Shown here one piece after another: positions 1 through 10,456 of a DNA stretch of 64,000 nucleotides (within the stretch, counting starts at the first letter, position 1; each line of letters begins with the position of its first letter). Made by a program: the position numbers and the translations under genes. Below the pieces are notes generated by a model. It was not told the origin of the DNA. It saw only the letters and a program-made list of their open reading frames with translations, and did not search any database. Source of the stretch: an uncultured Eubacteriales bacterium. Its GTDB lineage: Bacteria; Bacillota; Clostridia; Lachnospirales; Lachnospiraceae. The DNA is taken from contig CASFID010000075.1 in NCBI GenBank assembly GCA_949294665.1, forward strand, positions 1 to 64,000, read 5' to 3'.

Positions 1-154
1 AAAATCCGGCAAGCCATACATAAAAGCGGAATAACTTTTTCTGTCCCATATATTCCCTTTGAGCACCGATATACGATGCTCTGTTTGTCATGCGATTTTC
101 AAGGTACAACGATATCTGAAATGCGTTACCGCAATTCATTCTTAAAATCTCCAT
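1..154 (-). other. Partial open frame at left edge, unknown
   Basis: An ATG-initiated minus-strand frame of 51 codons runs off the left edge of the window. It has no convincing ribosome binding site and I do not recognise the product (it begins MEILRMNCGNAFQ). It lies downstream of the dehydrogenase gene. A small hairpin-forming pair, GAGCA at 60-64 and TGCTC at 78-82, lies inside it. It may be a real partial gene, a repeat element, or non-coding. Confidence 0.2.
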
Positions 155-187
155 TTTAGACTTGACTTTTAATAGTTAGTCTTTCCT

Positions 188-1219
188 TCAGGGGTTTAAT
201 ATAACTTTTATTGCTTTACTGTCTTTTTTACACAACAGGTCAAATCCCTCTTTTACTTTCTCCAGAGGAAGTCTGTGCGTGATGACTGTTTCAATATCCA
301 CGAGCTCTTTTCTCATATATTCAATCGTCGTTTTACACTCATCCGCATATCCTGTGCTTCCCAATACATTTAATTCTTTATATACGATCTGCTGGATAGC
401 AAGATCAAGCTGTGGTTTCGTAAATCCGAGTGCCACGACTGTACCTCTCTTCCTGCACATCGTGAGGGCCAGATTATATGTAACTCCTATGCCTACTGCC
501 TCAACCACCACATCCGGCCCAAGCCCGTCTGTCTCCTGCCTGATCTTTTCCATAAAGTCAGGATCGTCAGATTTCAGACAGATATCTGCCCCGAGCTCTT
601 TTGCTATCCCGAGTTTATAATCGGATAGGTCCACTGCGATTACTTTTACAGCTCCCGCAAGTCTTGCCGTCTGTACCGCCAGAAGACCGATCGTTCCCAC
701 ACCCATGATCACAACTGTATCTCCGAGCTTTACGCCTCCTCTGTTGATCAGATGGATCGCGTTTCCGAGCGGATCAAGAAAAGTCCCGTAATCATAGCTG
801 ACTTCATCAGGAAGATGATAGATCTGCTTTTCATGCATGACAATATATTCGCACATTGCTCCGTCAAGAAATCCTCTCATAGACGAACCGATCAGCAATG
901 CTCTGTCACACAGATGAGGCAAACCTTTTTTACACTGGACACATTCTTCGCAATTAATCTGCGGATTGATCGCAACTCTGTCGCCCGGCTTCCATTTTGT
1001 TACATTTTCTCCTACTTCTTCGATATCGCCGGCAGCTTCGTGTCCCATTATAATTCCCGGTTCTCTTCTGTCGATGCCGTCTCCCATGTATGGATGAAGA
1101 TCCGATCCGCATATTCCTACTGATCTGATTCTTATGAGGACTTCATTTTTCCCGGGAACTGGTTTTTCACGTTCACGCATTTCAAATTCATAAGGTCCTG
1201 TAAATACTGCCGCTTTCAT
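188..1219 (-). CDS. Zinc-dependent alcohol/polyol dehydrogenase (MDR family)
   Basis: A 343-residue medium-chain dehydrogenase that would oxidise a secondary alcohol or polyol with NAD(P), in the cytosol. Visible are the catalytic-zinc Cys37 in GICGSD, the GHE motif at His60-Glu61, four structural-zinc cysteines at 90, 93, 96 and 104, and a Rossmann GVGTIG motif near residue 172. The third catalytic-zinc ligand region reads FLDPLGN rather than the common E-P-x form. Sorbitol, threonine or butanediol dehydrogenases are the closest family types, and the substrate cannot be set from sequence. The gene stands alone, preceded by an AT-rich leader. Confidence 0.85.
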   Translation of the reverse strand: MKAAVFTGPYEFEMREREKPVPGKNEVLIRIRSVGICGSDLHPYMGDGIDRREPGIIMGHEAAGDIEEVGENVTKWKPGDRVAINPQINCEECVQCKKGLPHLCDRALLIGSSMRGFLDGAMCEYIVMHEKQIYHLPDEVSYDYGTFLDPLGNAIHLINRGGVKLGDTVVIMGVGTIGLLAVQTARLAGAVKVIAVDLSDYKLGIAKELGADICLKSDDPDFMEKIRQETDGLGPDVVVEAVGIGVTYNLALTMCRKRGTVVALGFTKPQLDLAIQQIVYKELNVLGSTGYADECKTTIEYMRKELVDIETVITHRLPLEKVKEGFDLLCKKDSKAIKVILNP

Positions 1220-1494
1220 AACTTATTCATTGCCCTCCCTTTCTGTTCATTATTATTGTACAACGTTCACATAATATATTAAAAAAAAATAAAATGCTGT
1301 GCATCCTCCTCTCTTAATGTGTTCTATATTAATGAACATCGTTCTTTATATTTAAATAATATCATATTTTATAGTATTATTCAATTGAACTAATTAATCA
1401 AAAATGAATTTTTATTTTTATATATTTTGCACAAATTAAGAGTGATATGCTTTATTGGAAATGTCATATCACTCTGTCGCTTCATTTCATCTTA

Positions 1495-1581
1495 TTATTG
1501 ATTTAATATCATTTCTGCAATTTCTTTGTCTGTCTTATCCTTATGCTCTTCTAATGCAGCGATTATTTCTTCCATCTTCAT
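1495..1581 (-). pseudogene. Duplicated Rpn C-terminal tail fragment
   Basis: A 28-codon frame starting MKMEEIIAALEEH and ending KEIAEMILNQ, directly downstream of and in the same frame as the Rpn-type gene. Its end resembles the end of that protein (DEELAEIILHQK). Only TAA TAG and four codons separate the two. It looks like a leftover or duplicated tail module rather than an independent gene. No strong ribosome binding site is seen. Confidence 0.4.
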
Positions 1582-1596
1582 TATTCTTCTACTCTA

Positions 1597-2550
1597 TTAT
1601 TTTTGATGCAGGATTATCTCAGCAAGCTCTTCATCCGACTCACTTTCATATTTTTTTATTAAATTTATTATTTTTCTTGCGTATTCCTTTTCAATTCCAA
1701 GATTATCTGCGATCTTTATTGCATCATCTTCTTTACTAAGCATTTTTCGTATAATTGATACGATCATCTTAGTCTCTCCCATTATTTCTCCCTGTCTTTT
1801 TCCAATCCGCTCTCCCTCTTCCCGTATCAGACGGTCTCTTTCTTCCATCTTCATATAACTCACTCCCATCTGTTCATTCGACTTGATCTCATGGATCTTC
1901 CTGTGCAGATCTTTCAGGCGGTTATCGCAGTCAGCCGGGACATTTTCTTCGCTGCTGTTTTCGATATAATGAAGAAAATCTATTAATGATCGTTCTACTT
2001 CATCGTCATTCTTACCTTTAGTATTAAGGATTATCTTAATACATTCATCTCCCATTGTAAGTTCAGGTATTTCTTTACAACGGTTATCAAATGTATATCT
2101 GTATGATCCATAACCATACTGATCAAATCCGCAGATCACGATAATATATGCCGGTTTCAGGTTATCAAAGCCTTTCTCCCCGCTCTTTAGCATTGGAGCA
2201 TCTATGAGTGCCTGATAGTATCGTGTGCGCTTCGGGATATTTCCCTCTTTTTTCTTCTGCATTTCCACATCGAATACTCTGCCGTCTGAATCCTCTACAT
2301 AAAAGTCCATTCTTATCCCGCGCTTTCCCGGCAGATTATGTACCACTTTCTGATTTTCTTTCCACCGGATATTTCTGATTCTGATCCCGAGAGACAGTTC
2401 TATGATGATCTTGCATGTCTCCAGGTCGACTGTCGCTACATCAAACAGAAAATCATCCATCAGGTTCATATTCTGAAGCGGATTGATCATTCTCTCACTG
2501 CTGTTTTCCTCTTCTGTTATCTGCATATTCAGTTCGTTTATATCTTTCAT
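1597..2550 (-). CDS. Rpn/PD-(D/E)XK nuclease family protein (transposase-like)
   Basis: A 317-residue member of the Rpn family (often annotated as 'PD-(D/E)XK nuclease family transposase'). Members in E. coli are recombination-promoting DNA endonucleases. The N-terminal part opens with the usual MNLMDDFLFD-like region. The nuclease core shows Asp in RMDFYVED followed by the E-x-Q pair in FDVEMQKK, spaced as expected. The C-terminal third is charged and helical, with a repeat-rich EEGERIGKRQGE stretch typical of the variable Rpn C terminus. It is a stand-alone gene with no neighbouring transposon ends seen. Target and biological role are unknown. Confidence 0.75.
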   Translation of the reverse strand: MKDINELNMQITEEENSSERMINPLQNMNLMDDFLFDVATVDLETCKIIIELSLGIRIRNIRWKENQKVVHNLPGKRGIRMDFYVEDSDGRVFDVEMQKKKEGNIPKRTRYYQALIDAPMLKSGEKGFDNLKPAYIIVICGFDQYGYGSYRYTFDNRCKEIPELTMGDECIKIILNTKGKNDDEVERSLIDFLHYIENSSEENVPADCDNRLKDLHRKIHEIKSNEQMGVSYMKMEERDRLIREEGERIGKRQGEIMGETKMIVSIIRKMLSKEDDAIKIADNLGIEKEYARKIINLIKKYESESDEELAEIILHQK

Positions 2551-2899
2551 ATATTTCTCCTTTGATTATAATCTCTTTGTTTTTTATTTACAATGATTTA
2601 GAATAAACCTGTGTTCCTGGTAGCAGTATGTATTTATGAGCGACACGGAATGGATTGTTATTTTTTCGGAATGCATGCCGATACGGCGATGATAAAAATA
2701 TTATGAATAAATAGATGCGTTTTTATGTTTCAGTACGCCACATGTAAATAATATATATTTTTCTTTCTAATTACAATAGAATGCAAGTAATCATTGCATT
2801 TTCATATTTCAAAATGAAACAGAAAAGACCATCCCAAAACATTTGATATTTTACTCAAAACGCTCTGGAACGGTCTTTCCACATCTTTTGTCCTGCCGT
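2551..2899. other. Intergenic, AT-rich, no gene seen
   Basis: About 350 bases between the start of the Rpn-type gene and the end of gyrA. Apart from the gyrA terminator-like hairpin at 2824-2878 I see no open frame or RNA gene I can support. Confidence 0.6.
2824..2878 (-). terminator. Putative gyrA terminator hairpin
   Basis: AAAGACC at 2824-2830 pairs with GGTCTTT at 2872-2878, with a long partly structured loop. On the minus strand it follows the gyrA stop codon and leads into a short T-rich run. The loop is long, so confidence is moderate. Confidence 0.4.
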
Positions 2900-5407
2900 T
2901 TATTTTTCAGGTTTCTTTTCTTCTGTCTCTTCCTTTATCTCTATCTGCTCGCCGTCGATCTCAGCCGAAGCTTTTCTCACTTTCGCTACGCTTGCCACAA
3001 CGTCATTTTCAGGAAGATTGATAAGTTTTACACCGGAAGTAATTCTTCCATATACAGAAATATCCTCACACTTCATGCGGATGACGATTCCTTCTGTATT
3101 AATGATCATGATCTCACTGTCTTCATCCACTGCCTTCATTCCGACAACGTTTCCGGTCTTCTCCGTGATCTTATAACACTTCACGCCTTTACCGCCGCGG
3201 TTCTGTCTTGTGAACTCATCCATATTCGTCCGTTTACCCATTCCCTTTTCGGATACGATCAGAAGCTCGCTGCCCTGGCTGCTCATCTGCATACCGATCA
3301 CAACGTCATTATCGCTTAAGTTCATACCGCGCACACCCATAGATACTCTTCCGGTTGCACGGACGTCTGTCTCATGGAAGCGGATACACTGTCCATATTT
3401 TGTCACAAGGAATATATCCTGATCATTGTCTGTCACTTTTACCTGGATCAGCAGGTCGTCCTCTCTGAGAACGATCGCCGCAAGTCCTGTCTTTCTGACA
3501 TTCATATAATCCTTGACAGGTGTTTTCTTTACAAGCCCTTTCTGTGTTGCCATGAACAGATATTTTCCGTCTTCATATTCTTTGATCGGAATCGTCGCCG
3601 TTATGATCTCTCCCGGCATGAGCTGCAGCAGATTAATGATCGCTGTTCCCCTTGCAGTTCTTCCCGCTTCGGGTATCTCATACGCTTTCAGACGATATAC
3701 ACGTCCTTTATTCGTAAAGAACATAATATAATGATGACTTGTAGTTACAAACAGCTCTCTGATAAAGTCCTCTTCAAGCGTCTGCATTCCCTTAATGCCT
3801 TTGCCGCCCCGGTTCTGGCTCTTAAAGGTATCCATGCTCATTCTCTTGATATATCCCATATTTGTTACTGTTATGACCACATTTTCTCTTGGGATGAGAT
3901 CTTCCATAGAAATATCAAACTCATCATATCCTATATGAGTTCTTCTTTCATCCCCATATTTTTCAGAGATAGCAAGTATTTCCTTTTTAATAACGCCGAG
4001 GAGCAGTTTACGGTCAGCAAGGATTGCCTTATACTCATCAATCTTCTTCATCAGTTCTGCATATTCTGTCTCGATCTTCTCTCTTTCCAGACCTGTAAGA
4101 GCTCTCAGACGCATATCCACAATTGCCTGAGCCTGCGCATCTGAAAGTTCAAATCTATCCATCAACTCTGACTTTGCAGCCTGAACATTCCTTGATCCGC
4201 GGATGATCTTTATCACTTCATCTATATTATCCAGAGCGATCAGCAATCCCTGTAAGATATGTGCTCTCTCTTCCGCCTTATTAAGGTCATATTTTGTTCT
4301 GCGTGTTACGACGTCCTCCTGATGCTGAAGATAGTATTTCAACATTTCAAGAAGATTCATTACTTTCGGCTGTCCGTTTACAAGAGCCAGCATGATCACG
4401 CCGAATGTATCCTGGAGCTGTGTATGCTTGTAGAGCTGATTCAGGATAACATTAGGATTCACGTCCCGCCGGAGTTCGATACAGATCCTCATACCTTCAC
4501 GACTGGACTGATCACTCAGATCAGTGATTCCGTCTATTTTCTTATCTCTTACAAGTTCTGCGATTTTTTCGATCAGTCTGGCTTTATTGACCATAAACGG
4601 CAATTCTGTCACAATGATCCTGTTTTTGCCGTTAGCCATAGGCTCGATATTTGTAACCGAACGCACTCTTATCTTTCCACGTCCCGTACGGTATGCCTCT
4701 TCAATACCTCTTGTCCCGAGAATTTCTGCGCCTGTTGGGAAATCCGGACCTTTTACGATCTTTAATATATCTTCTATGGTTGTCTCGCCATTTTCATCAA
4801 TCTGATCGTCTATGATCTTTACTACTGCTCCGATCACCTCTCTTAAATTATGCGGGGGGATATTCGTTGCCATACCAACGGCGATTCCCGATGTACCATT
4901 TACGAGAAGATTTGGAAATCTTGACGGAAGTACGGTCGGTTCTTTCTCCGTCTCATCAAAGTTTGGAGCGAAATCAACTGTATCTTTATTGATATCAACA
5001 GTCATCTCCATGGATATCTTACTCAGACGGGCCTCTGTGTAACGCATCGCAGCCGCGCCGTCGCCGTCTACAGATCCGAAGTTTCCGTGACCGTCCACAA
5101 GCGGATATCTCGTAGACCATTCCTGTGCAAGATTAACAAGCGCTCCATAAATAGAGCTGTCGCCATGAGGATGGTATTTACCCATTGTATCACCGACGAT
5201 ACGGGCACACTTACGATGCGGCTTGTCCGGCCCGTTGTTCAGTTCTATCATTGAGTAAAGTATTCTTCTTTGTACCGGCTTTAAACCGTCTCTTACATCT
5301 GGAAGAGCCCGGGATGCGATTACACTCATCGCATAGTCGATATAAGAGTTTTCCATCGTTTTCTTTAGGTCGACTTCGTGAACTTTATCAAAAATATTGT
5401 CTTCCAT
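2900..5407 (-). CDS. gyrA: DNA gyrase subunit A
   Basis: An 835-residue A subunit of the A2B2 type II topoisomerase that introduces negative supercoils. The catalytic Tyr123 lies in AMRYTEARL. The quinolone-determining region reads [12 protein letters not shown] (residues 79-90): Ser84 is at the E. coli Ser83 position and Gly88 at the Asp87 position. The GyrA-box QNRGGKG, diagnostic for gyrase over topoisomerase IV, is present in the C-terminal beta-pinwheel, with a second similar copy. The start is ATG at 5407 behind AAAGGAG. It is the last gene of the leftward gyrB-gyrA unit, with a 223-bp hairpin-rich spacer upstream. C-terminal tail is acidic/lysine-rich. Confidence 0.97.
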   Translation of the reverse strand: MEDNIFDKVHEVDLKKTMENSYIDYAMSVIASRALPDVRDGLKPVQRRILYSMIELNNGPDKPHRKCARIVGDTMGKYHPHGDSSIYGALVNLAQEWSTRYPLVDGHGNFGSVDGDGAAAMRYTEARLSKISMEMTVDINKDTVDFAPNFDETEKEPTVLPSRFPNLLVNGTSGIAVGMATNIPPHNLREVIGAVVKIIDDQIDENGETTIEDILKIVKGPDFPTGAEILGTRGIEEAYRTGRGKIRVRSVTNIEPMANGKNRIIVTELPFMVNKARLIEKIAELVRDKKIDGITDLSDQSSREGMRICIELRRDVNPNVILNQLYKHTQLQDTFGVIMLALVNGQPKVMNLLEMLKYYLQHQEDVVTRRTKYDLNKAEERAHILQGLLIALDNIDEVIKIIRGSRNVQAAKSELMDRFELSDAQAQAIVDMRLRALTGLEREKIETEYAELMKKIDEYKAILADRKLLLGVIKKEILAISEKYGDERRTHIGYDEFDISMEDLIPRENVVITVTNMGYIKRMSMDTFKSQNRGGKGIKGMQTLEEDFIRELFVTTSHHYIMFFTNKGRVYRLKAYEIPEAGRTARGTAIINLLQLMPGEIITATIPIKEYEDGKYLFMATQKGLVKKTPVKDYMNVRKTGLAAIVLREDDLLIQVKVTDNDQDIFLVTKYGQCIRFHETDVRATGRVSMGVRGMNLSDNDVVIGMQMSSQGSELLIVSEKGMGKRTNMDEFTRQNRGGKGVKCYKITEKTGNVVGMKAVDEDSEIMIINTEGIVIRMKCEDISVYGRITSGVKLINLPENDVVASVAKVRKASAEIDGEQIEIKEETEEKKPEK

Positions 5408-5432
5408 ATTTTATCTCCTTTATGAGTTATTA

Positions 5433-5502
5433 GCTTCGTCCGCTCCCGGCTCTCCAGTTGAGAGCCTTCATCACGGCTTCGTCCGCTCCCGGCTCTCCAG
5501 TT
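5433..5502. repeat. Direct repeat, two 27-bp copies, 43-bp period
   Basis: The sequence beginning GCTTCGTCCGCTCCCGGCTC is present at 5433-5459 and again at 5476-5502, identical over 27 bases. It sits in the gyrB-gyrA spacer just upstream of the gyrA start (on the minus strand). It is G+C rich compared with the surroundings. Together with three adjacent hairpins it looks like an inserted extragenic repeat. Confidence 0.8.
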
Positions 5503-5503
5503 C

Positions 5504-5588
5504 AAAAGCCTGCGGCTTTTTCACTGGGTTGGCATTTCCAATGCCAACCTCTATGTCCACTATGTGCCAGATAAGCAAGTAAACTTGC
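5504..5588. repeat. Three consecutive perfect inverted repeats in gyrB-gyrA spacer
   Basis: AAAAGCC/GGCTTTT at 5504-5510 and 5514-5520 (3-nt loop), GGTTGGCATT/AATGCCAACC at 5527-5536 and 5540-5549 (3-nt loop), and GCAAGT/ACTTGC at 5575-5580 and 5583-5588 (2-nt loop). A 32-codon minus-strand frame (5600-5502) covers all three but has no ribosome binding site. The first hairpin with flanking T could terminate transcription in either direction. Confidence 0.7.
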
Positions 5589-5630
5589 TCTCTGTCCCAT
5601 AGCGTCCACTGAGCCGGTCGCTGTTAACTG

Positions 5631-7565
<1,935 letters not shown>

Positions 7566-7576
7566 TTAACAACCTC

Positions 7577-8665
7577 CTAATTTGCATTTACTGCATGTCC
7601 GTTTTTAATATGAAATATCTTGTTTATAGAAAATCTGTGATTTACAAATTCATCAAGTCCGGTACACGTGATTATCGTCTGTATATCATGAATACTGTCT
7701 AATAAATAGTTTTGCCTGTGTTTGTCCAGTTCAGACAACACATCATCAAGTAACAGGATGGGAGTATCATTTATCACTTTCTTTACCAGTTCTATCTCAG
7801 ACATTTTTAAAGAAAGCGCTGCCGTCCTCTGCTGTCCCTGCGAGCCGAACTTTCTTATATCCAGTCCTCCGTCGGAAGTAAAACATATATCATCCCTGTG
7901 AGGTCCTACTGTCGTACTTTTCATACGCATATCTCTGTCTCTGTATTTTTTCAAAGCAGTTTCTAAAGACATATTTCCGTTGCTTTTTTCATATGATATC
8001 GTAATGTTTTCTTTTCCACCAGTTAATTTATAATGGATATTAGAAATAATTTTATTAATTTCATCCACAAAATTCTTTCTTCTTTCAAGAATTTTGTTTC
8101 CATATGATGCAAGCTGAATGTCCCATATATCCAGAGTCTCCAGGAGATTCTGTTGTCCATATATATCTTTTAGCAAGGAATTTCTTTGATTAATGATGCG
8201 ATTATAATTTGAAAGGTTGCTAAGATATATCTTATCAAGCTGAGATAATTCAAGATCTATAAATCTTCTTCTTCCTGCAGGTCCCTCTTTGATGATGTTG
8301 AGGTCCTCCGGGGAAAAAAATACAAAATAGATAATGCCAAACAATTCGCTTGCCTTTCTTATAGGCACTTTATCTATAGCGATCCCTTTCGGACTGTTCT
8401 TTTTCAGATGCATGTCTATCTGAAAATTGATTCCTTTCTTCTCTACAACCGTCTCGATATGGGATTCATCATGTCCGAATTGTATGATATCTCTGTCCTT
8501 TGTTCCCCTGTGAGATTTCGTAGTCCCCGAAAGATAGAGAGCTTCCAGGACGTTCGTCTTGCCCTGAGCGTTATCGCCGTACAGGATATTGGTATCGGGA
8601 TCAAATTTTAAATCCAGAAGATCATAATTCCTGTAATTTTTCAGCTTTAAAGATTTGATTACCAT
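7577..8665 (-). CDS. recF: DNA replication and repair protein RecF
   Basis: A 362-residue SMC-like ATPase that helps load RecA at gaps with RecO/RecR. Walker A GDNAQGKTN lies near residue 30, the ABC-type signature region is FGSQGQQRTA, and Walker B is LLLDDVLSELD. The length matches the family. It lies between the S4-domain gene and gyrB in the conserved dnaA-dnaN-yaaA-recF-gyrB order, all leftward. Confidence 0.95.
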   Translation of the reverse strand: MVIKSLKLKNYRNYDLLDLKFDPDTNILYGDNAQGKTNVLEALYLSGTTKSHRGTKDRDIIQFGHDESHIETVVEKKGINFQIDMHLKKNSPKGIAIDKVPIRKASELFGIIYFVFFSPEDLNIIKEGPAGRRRFIDLELSQLDKIYLSNLSNYNRIINQRNSLLKDIYGQQNLLETLDIWDIQLASYGNKILERRKNFVDEINKIISNIHYKLTGGKENITISYEKSNGNMSLETALKKYRDRDMRMKSTTVGPHRDDICFTSDGGLDIRKFGSQGQQRTAALSLKMSEIELVKKVINDTPILLLDDVLSELDKHRQNYLLDSIHDIQTIITCTGLDEFVNHRFSINKIFHIKNGHAVNAN

Positions 8666-8735
8666 AACTTTCCCATCTAGTCTATTTTACACTTTTTTCC
8701 GCTTTATTTCAATGCGGGAAACCCAAACTTACCGT

Positions 8736-8948
8736 TTAGCCTATCTGGATTTCTTTTCCGTCGTATGACGCGATATCACCTTTACGGAGCTTTCTTCCTC
8801 TTCTCGTCTCCGTTTCGCCATTGACAAGTACAAGTCCGTCCTGTATAACTTCTTTCGCTTCCGAACCGGACTCGGCCAGACCTGCCGCTTTTAAAACCTG
8901 TCCGAGCCGGATGAAATCTTCTCCGGCTCTCAAATTAAAAATCTCCAT
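8736..8948 (-). CDS. yaaA: S4-domain RNA-binding protein (YaaA/RlbA type)
   Basis: A 70-residue protein consisting of one S4 RNA-binding fold (IRLGQVLKAAG, EAKEVIQDGLVLVNGE, then a basic RRGRKLRKGD). Small S4 proteins are always found between dnaN and recF in Firmicutes and are thought to act in ribosome assembly. It begins 13 bp after the dnaN stop, so it is almost certainly in the dnaN operon. Confidence 0.9.
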   Translation of the reverse strand: MEIFNLRAGEDFIRLGQVLKAAGLAESGSEAKEVIQDGLVLVNGETETRRGRKLRKGDIASYDGKEIQIG

Positions 8949-8961
8949 TTCTGTTTCACCT

Positions 8962-10071
8962 CTATACTGCCGCGTTGAAATTCACAGGCAGGATCAGATA
9001 GATATAACTCTGATCTTCGTCTTTGATAAACAGCGGCGCTTTCGCGTTCATAAAGAACAGATCAACTTCCTCATCGTCAATTACCCTGAGCGCATCGATA
9101 AGAAACTTGGGATTAAATCCGATAAGAAGATCTTTTCCTTCTTTAATGCAGAGAATTTCTTCATCCATGGATCCGATCTGAGATTTGATCTTAAACTCCA
9201 TGGATTCATCACGGATATCGATTATGATCGGTTTCTTATCTCCTTCTTTGATGAGCAGCGTAGCTCTGTCTATACAGTCAAGAAGCTCTCTTTTATTTAT
9301 CCTGACCTTTGTTTCATAATCGCTTGACAGCATCTGGTCGATCCTGAAATATTCGCCGTCTATCAGCCTTGATACAACTACTGTCCTGTCAAATTCAAAT
9401 ACAATATGATTTTTAGTAAACGATATATCTACTTCAGCTTCCGCCTCTCCGCCGATGATCTTGCTTATCTCCTGAAGAGTCTTTCCGGGAACAATGACTT
9501 TCTTAGGAGAATAAGAATCTTTAAGTTCTATCTTGCGTATAGATATTCTGTGGCCGTCAAGAGATACTACCTTGAGGATATTATCGTCGATCTCAAAAAG
9601 CTCACCTGTCATCATTTTATTCGTATCGCTGTCTGCGATAGAGAATATAGTCTGACGTATGACTTCTTTTAACGTAAACTCCGATATTGTAATAAAATCA
9701 TCTTTTTCCACAGCGGGAAGATAAGAAAAATCATCTCCCGGCTGAGCTGCAATGTTGAACTTGGCCTTTTCACATGTTATAAGCGCCTGGGAATCTCCCT
9801 GCGTTTCGATCACGATCTCGTTATCAGGCAGTTTCCTTACGATCTCAGAAAATATCCTGGCATTGATAGCAAGGATGCCTCTTTCGACAATCTCCCCGTC
9901 TATGGATGTCTCTATGCCGAGCTCCATGTCATTTGCCGTAAGTTTTATTACGTCTGTAGACGCATCTATGAGAATACACTCAAGGATCGGCATCGTTGTC
10001 TTTGACGGAACGGCTTTAGAGACGATGCTTACCCCTTTTGAAAGATTTGTCTGCGTACATATGATCTTCAT
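8962..10071 (-). CDS. dnaN: DNA polymerase III beta subunit (sliding clamp)
   Basis: A 369-residue beta clamp that encircles DNA and tethers polymerase III and many repair enzymes. Three repeated clamp domains are visible, beginning MKIICTQTNLSKGVSIVSKA and ending with the clamp C-terminal segment YIYLILPVNF, which lines the partner-binding pocket. Start ATG 10071 follows AAGGAG. It is downstream of dnaA, separated by 385 bp containing DnaA boxes. Confidence 0.96.
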   Translation of the reverse strand: MKIICTQTNLSKGVSIVSKAVPSKTTMPILECILIDASTDVIKLTANDMELGIETSIDGEIVERGILAINARIFSEIVRKLPDNEIVIETQGDSQALITCEKAKFNIAAQPGDDFSYLPAVEKDDFITISEFTLKEVIRQTIFSIADSDTNKMMTGELFEIDDNILKVVSLDGHRISIRKIELKDSYSPKKVIVPGKTLQEISKIIGGEAEAEVDISFTKNHIVFEFDRTVVVSRLIDGEYFRIDQMLSSDYETKVRINKRELLDCIDRATLLIKEGDKKPIIIDIRDESMEFKIKSQIGSMDEEILCIKEGKDLLIGFNPKFLIDALRVIDDEEVDLFFMNAKAPLFIKDEDQSYIYLILPVNFNAAV

Positions 10072-10456
10072 GTTATGATAGCTCCTTTCCTTGTTATCAG
10101 GTTTTATATATCAGTTTTCCCGGAGGTGTATTCCAGGGTGTGAAGAAAGATATCCCGCGCGCAGGATATATATTCAGATATAAATGAATTCCGTATTTGT
10201 ATTATTAGGGGCTGTGAATAAGTTAATAACTGCTTCTGATCCCCGAAAAACAGTGAACTTTCCGTTTGGATAAATCGGAGGGTTGAGTGTTGTAACAAGG
10301 GGGATACTGTGGGGAAAGATCCGATATAAATTTGTGAGGATCTTAACTTCAAAAAAAGTTTATGTAATTGTCCACAGTTTATTTTACCTGTTGTTCACAT
10401 TTATATCCTTTTTATCCACATCTTATATCATTAAGAAATTAACAGGCTGATCAATG
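10072..10456. other. oriC: dnaA-dnaN intergenic part of bipartite oriC
   Basis: A non-coding 385-bp region with DnaA boxes TTGTCCACA at 10368-10376, TTGTTCACA at 10391-10399, TTATCCACA at 10412-10420, and TTATTCACA on the minus strand at 10213-10221. The arrangement parallels the B. subtilis incC side of the origin. An 82-codon frame inside it lacks any recognisable protein features and is not called. Confidence 0.75.

Noticed and set aside
1330-1345. GAAC-ATC-GTTC resembling a LexA box
   Set aside because: The spacer is 3 nt rather than the 4 nt of the Gram-positive SOS box, and no SOS gene is near.
3374-4144. Long plus-strand open frame opposite gyrA (256 codons)
   Set aside because: It mirrors the coding pattern of gyrA on the other strand, has no ribosome binding site and no protein-like features.
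4853-4861. Short G run near the 3' part of a gyrA frame as a second slippage site
   Set aside because: It is only six G within an essential coding gene and is likely a normal codon run.
10104-10352. 82-codon minus frame between dnaN and dnaA
   Set aside because: It lies in the origin region with DnaA boxes, lacks a ribosome binding site and has no recognisable domain.
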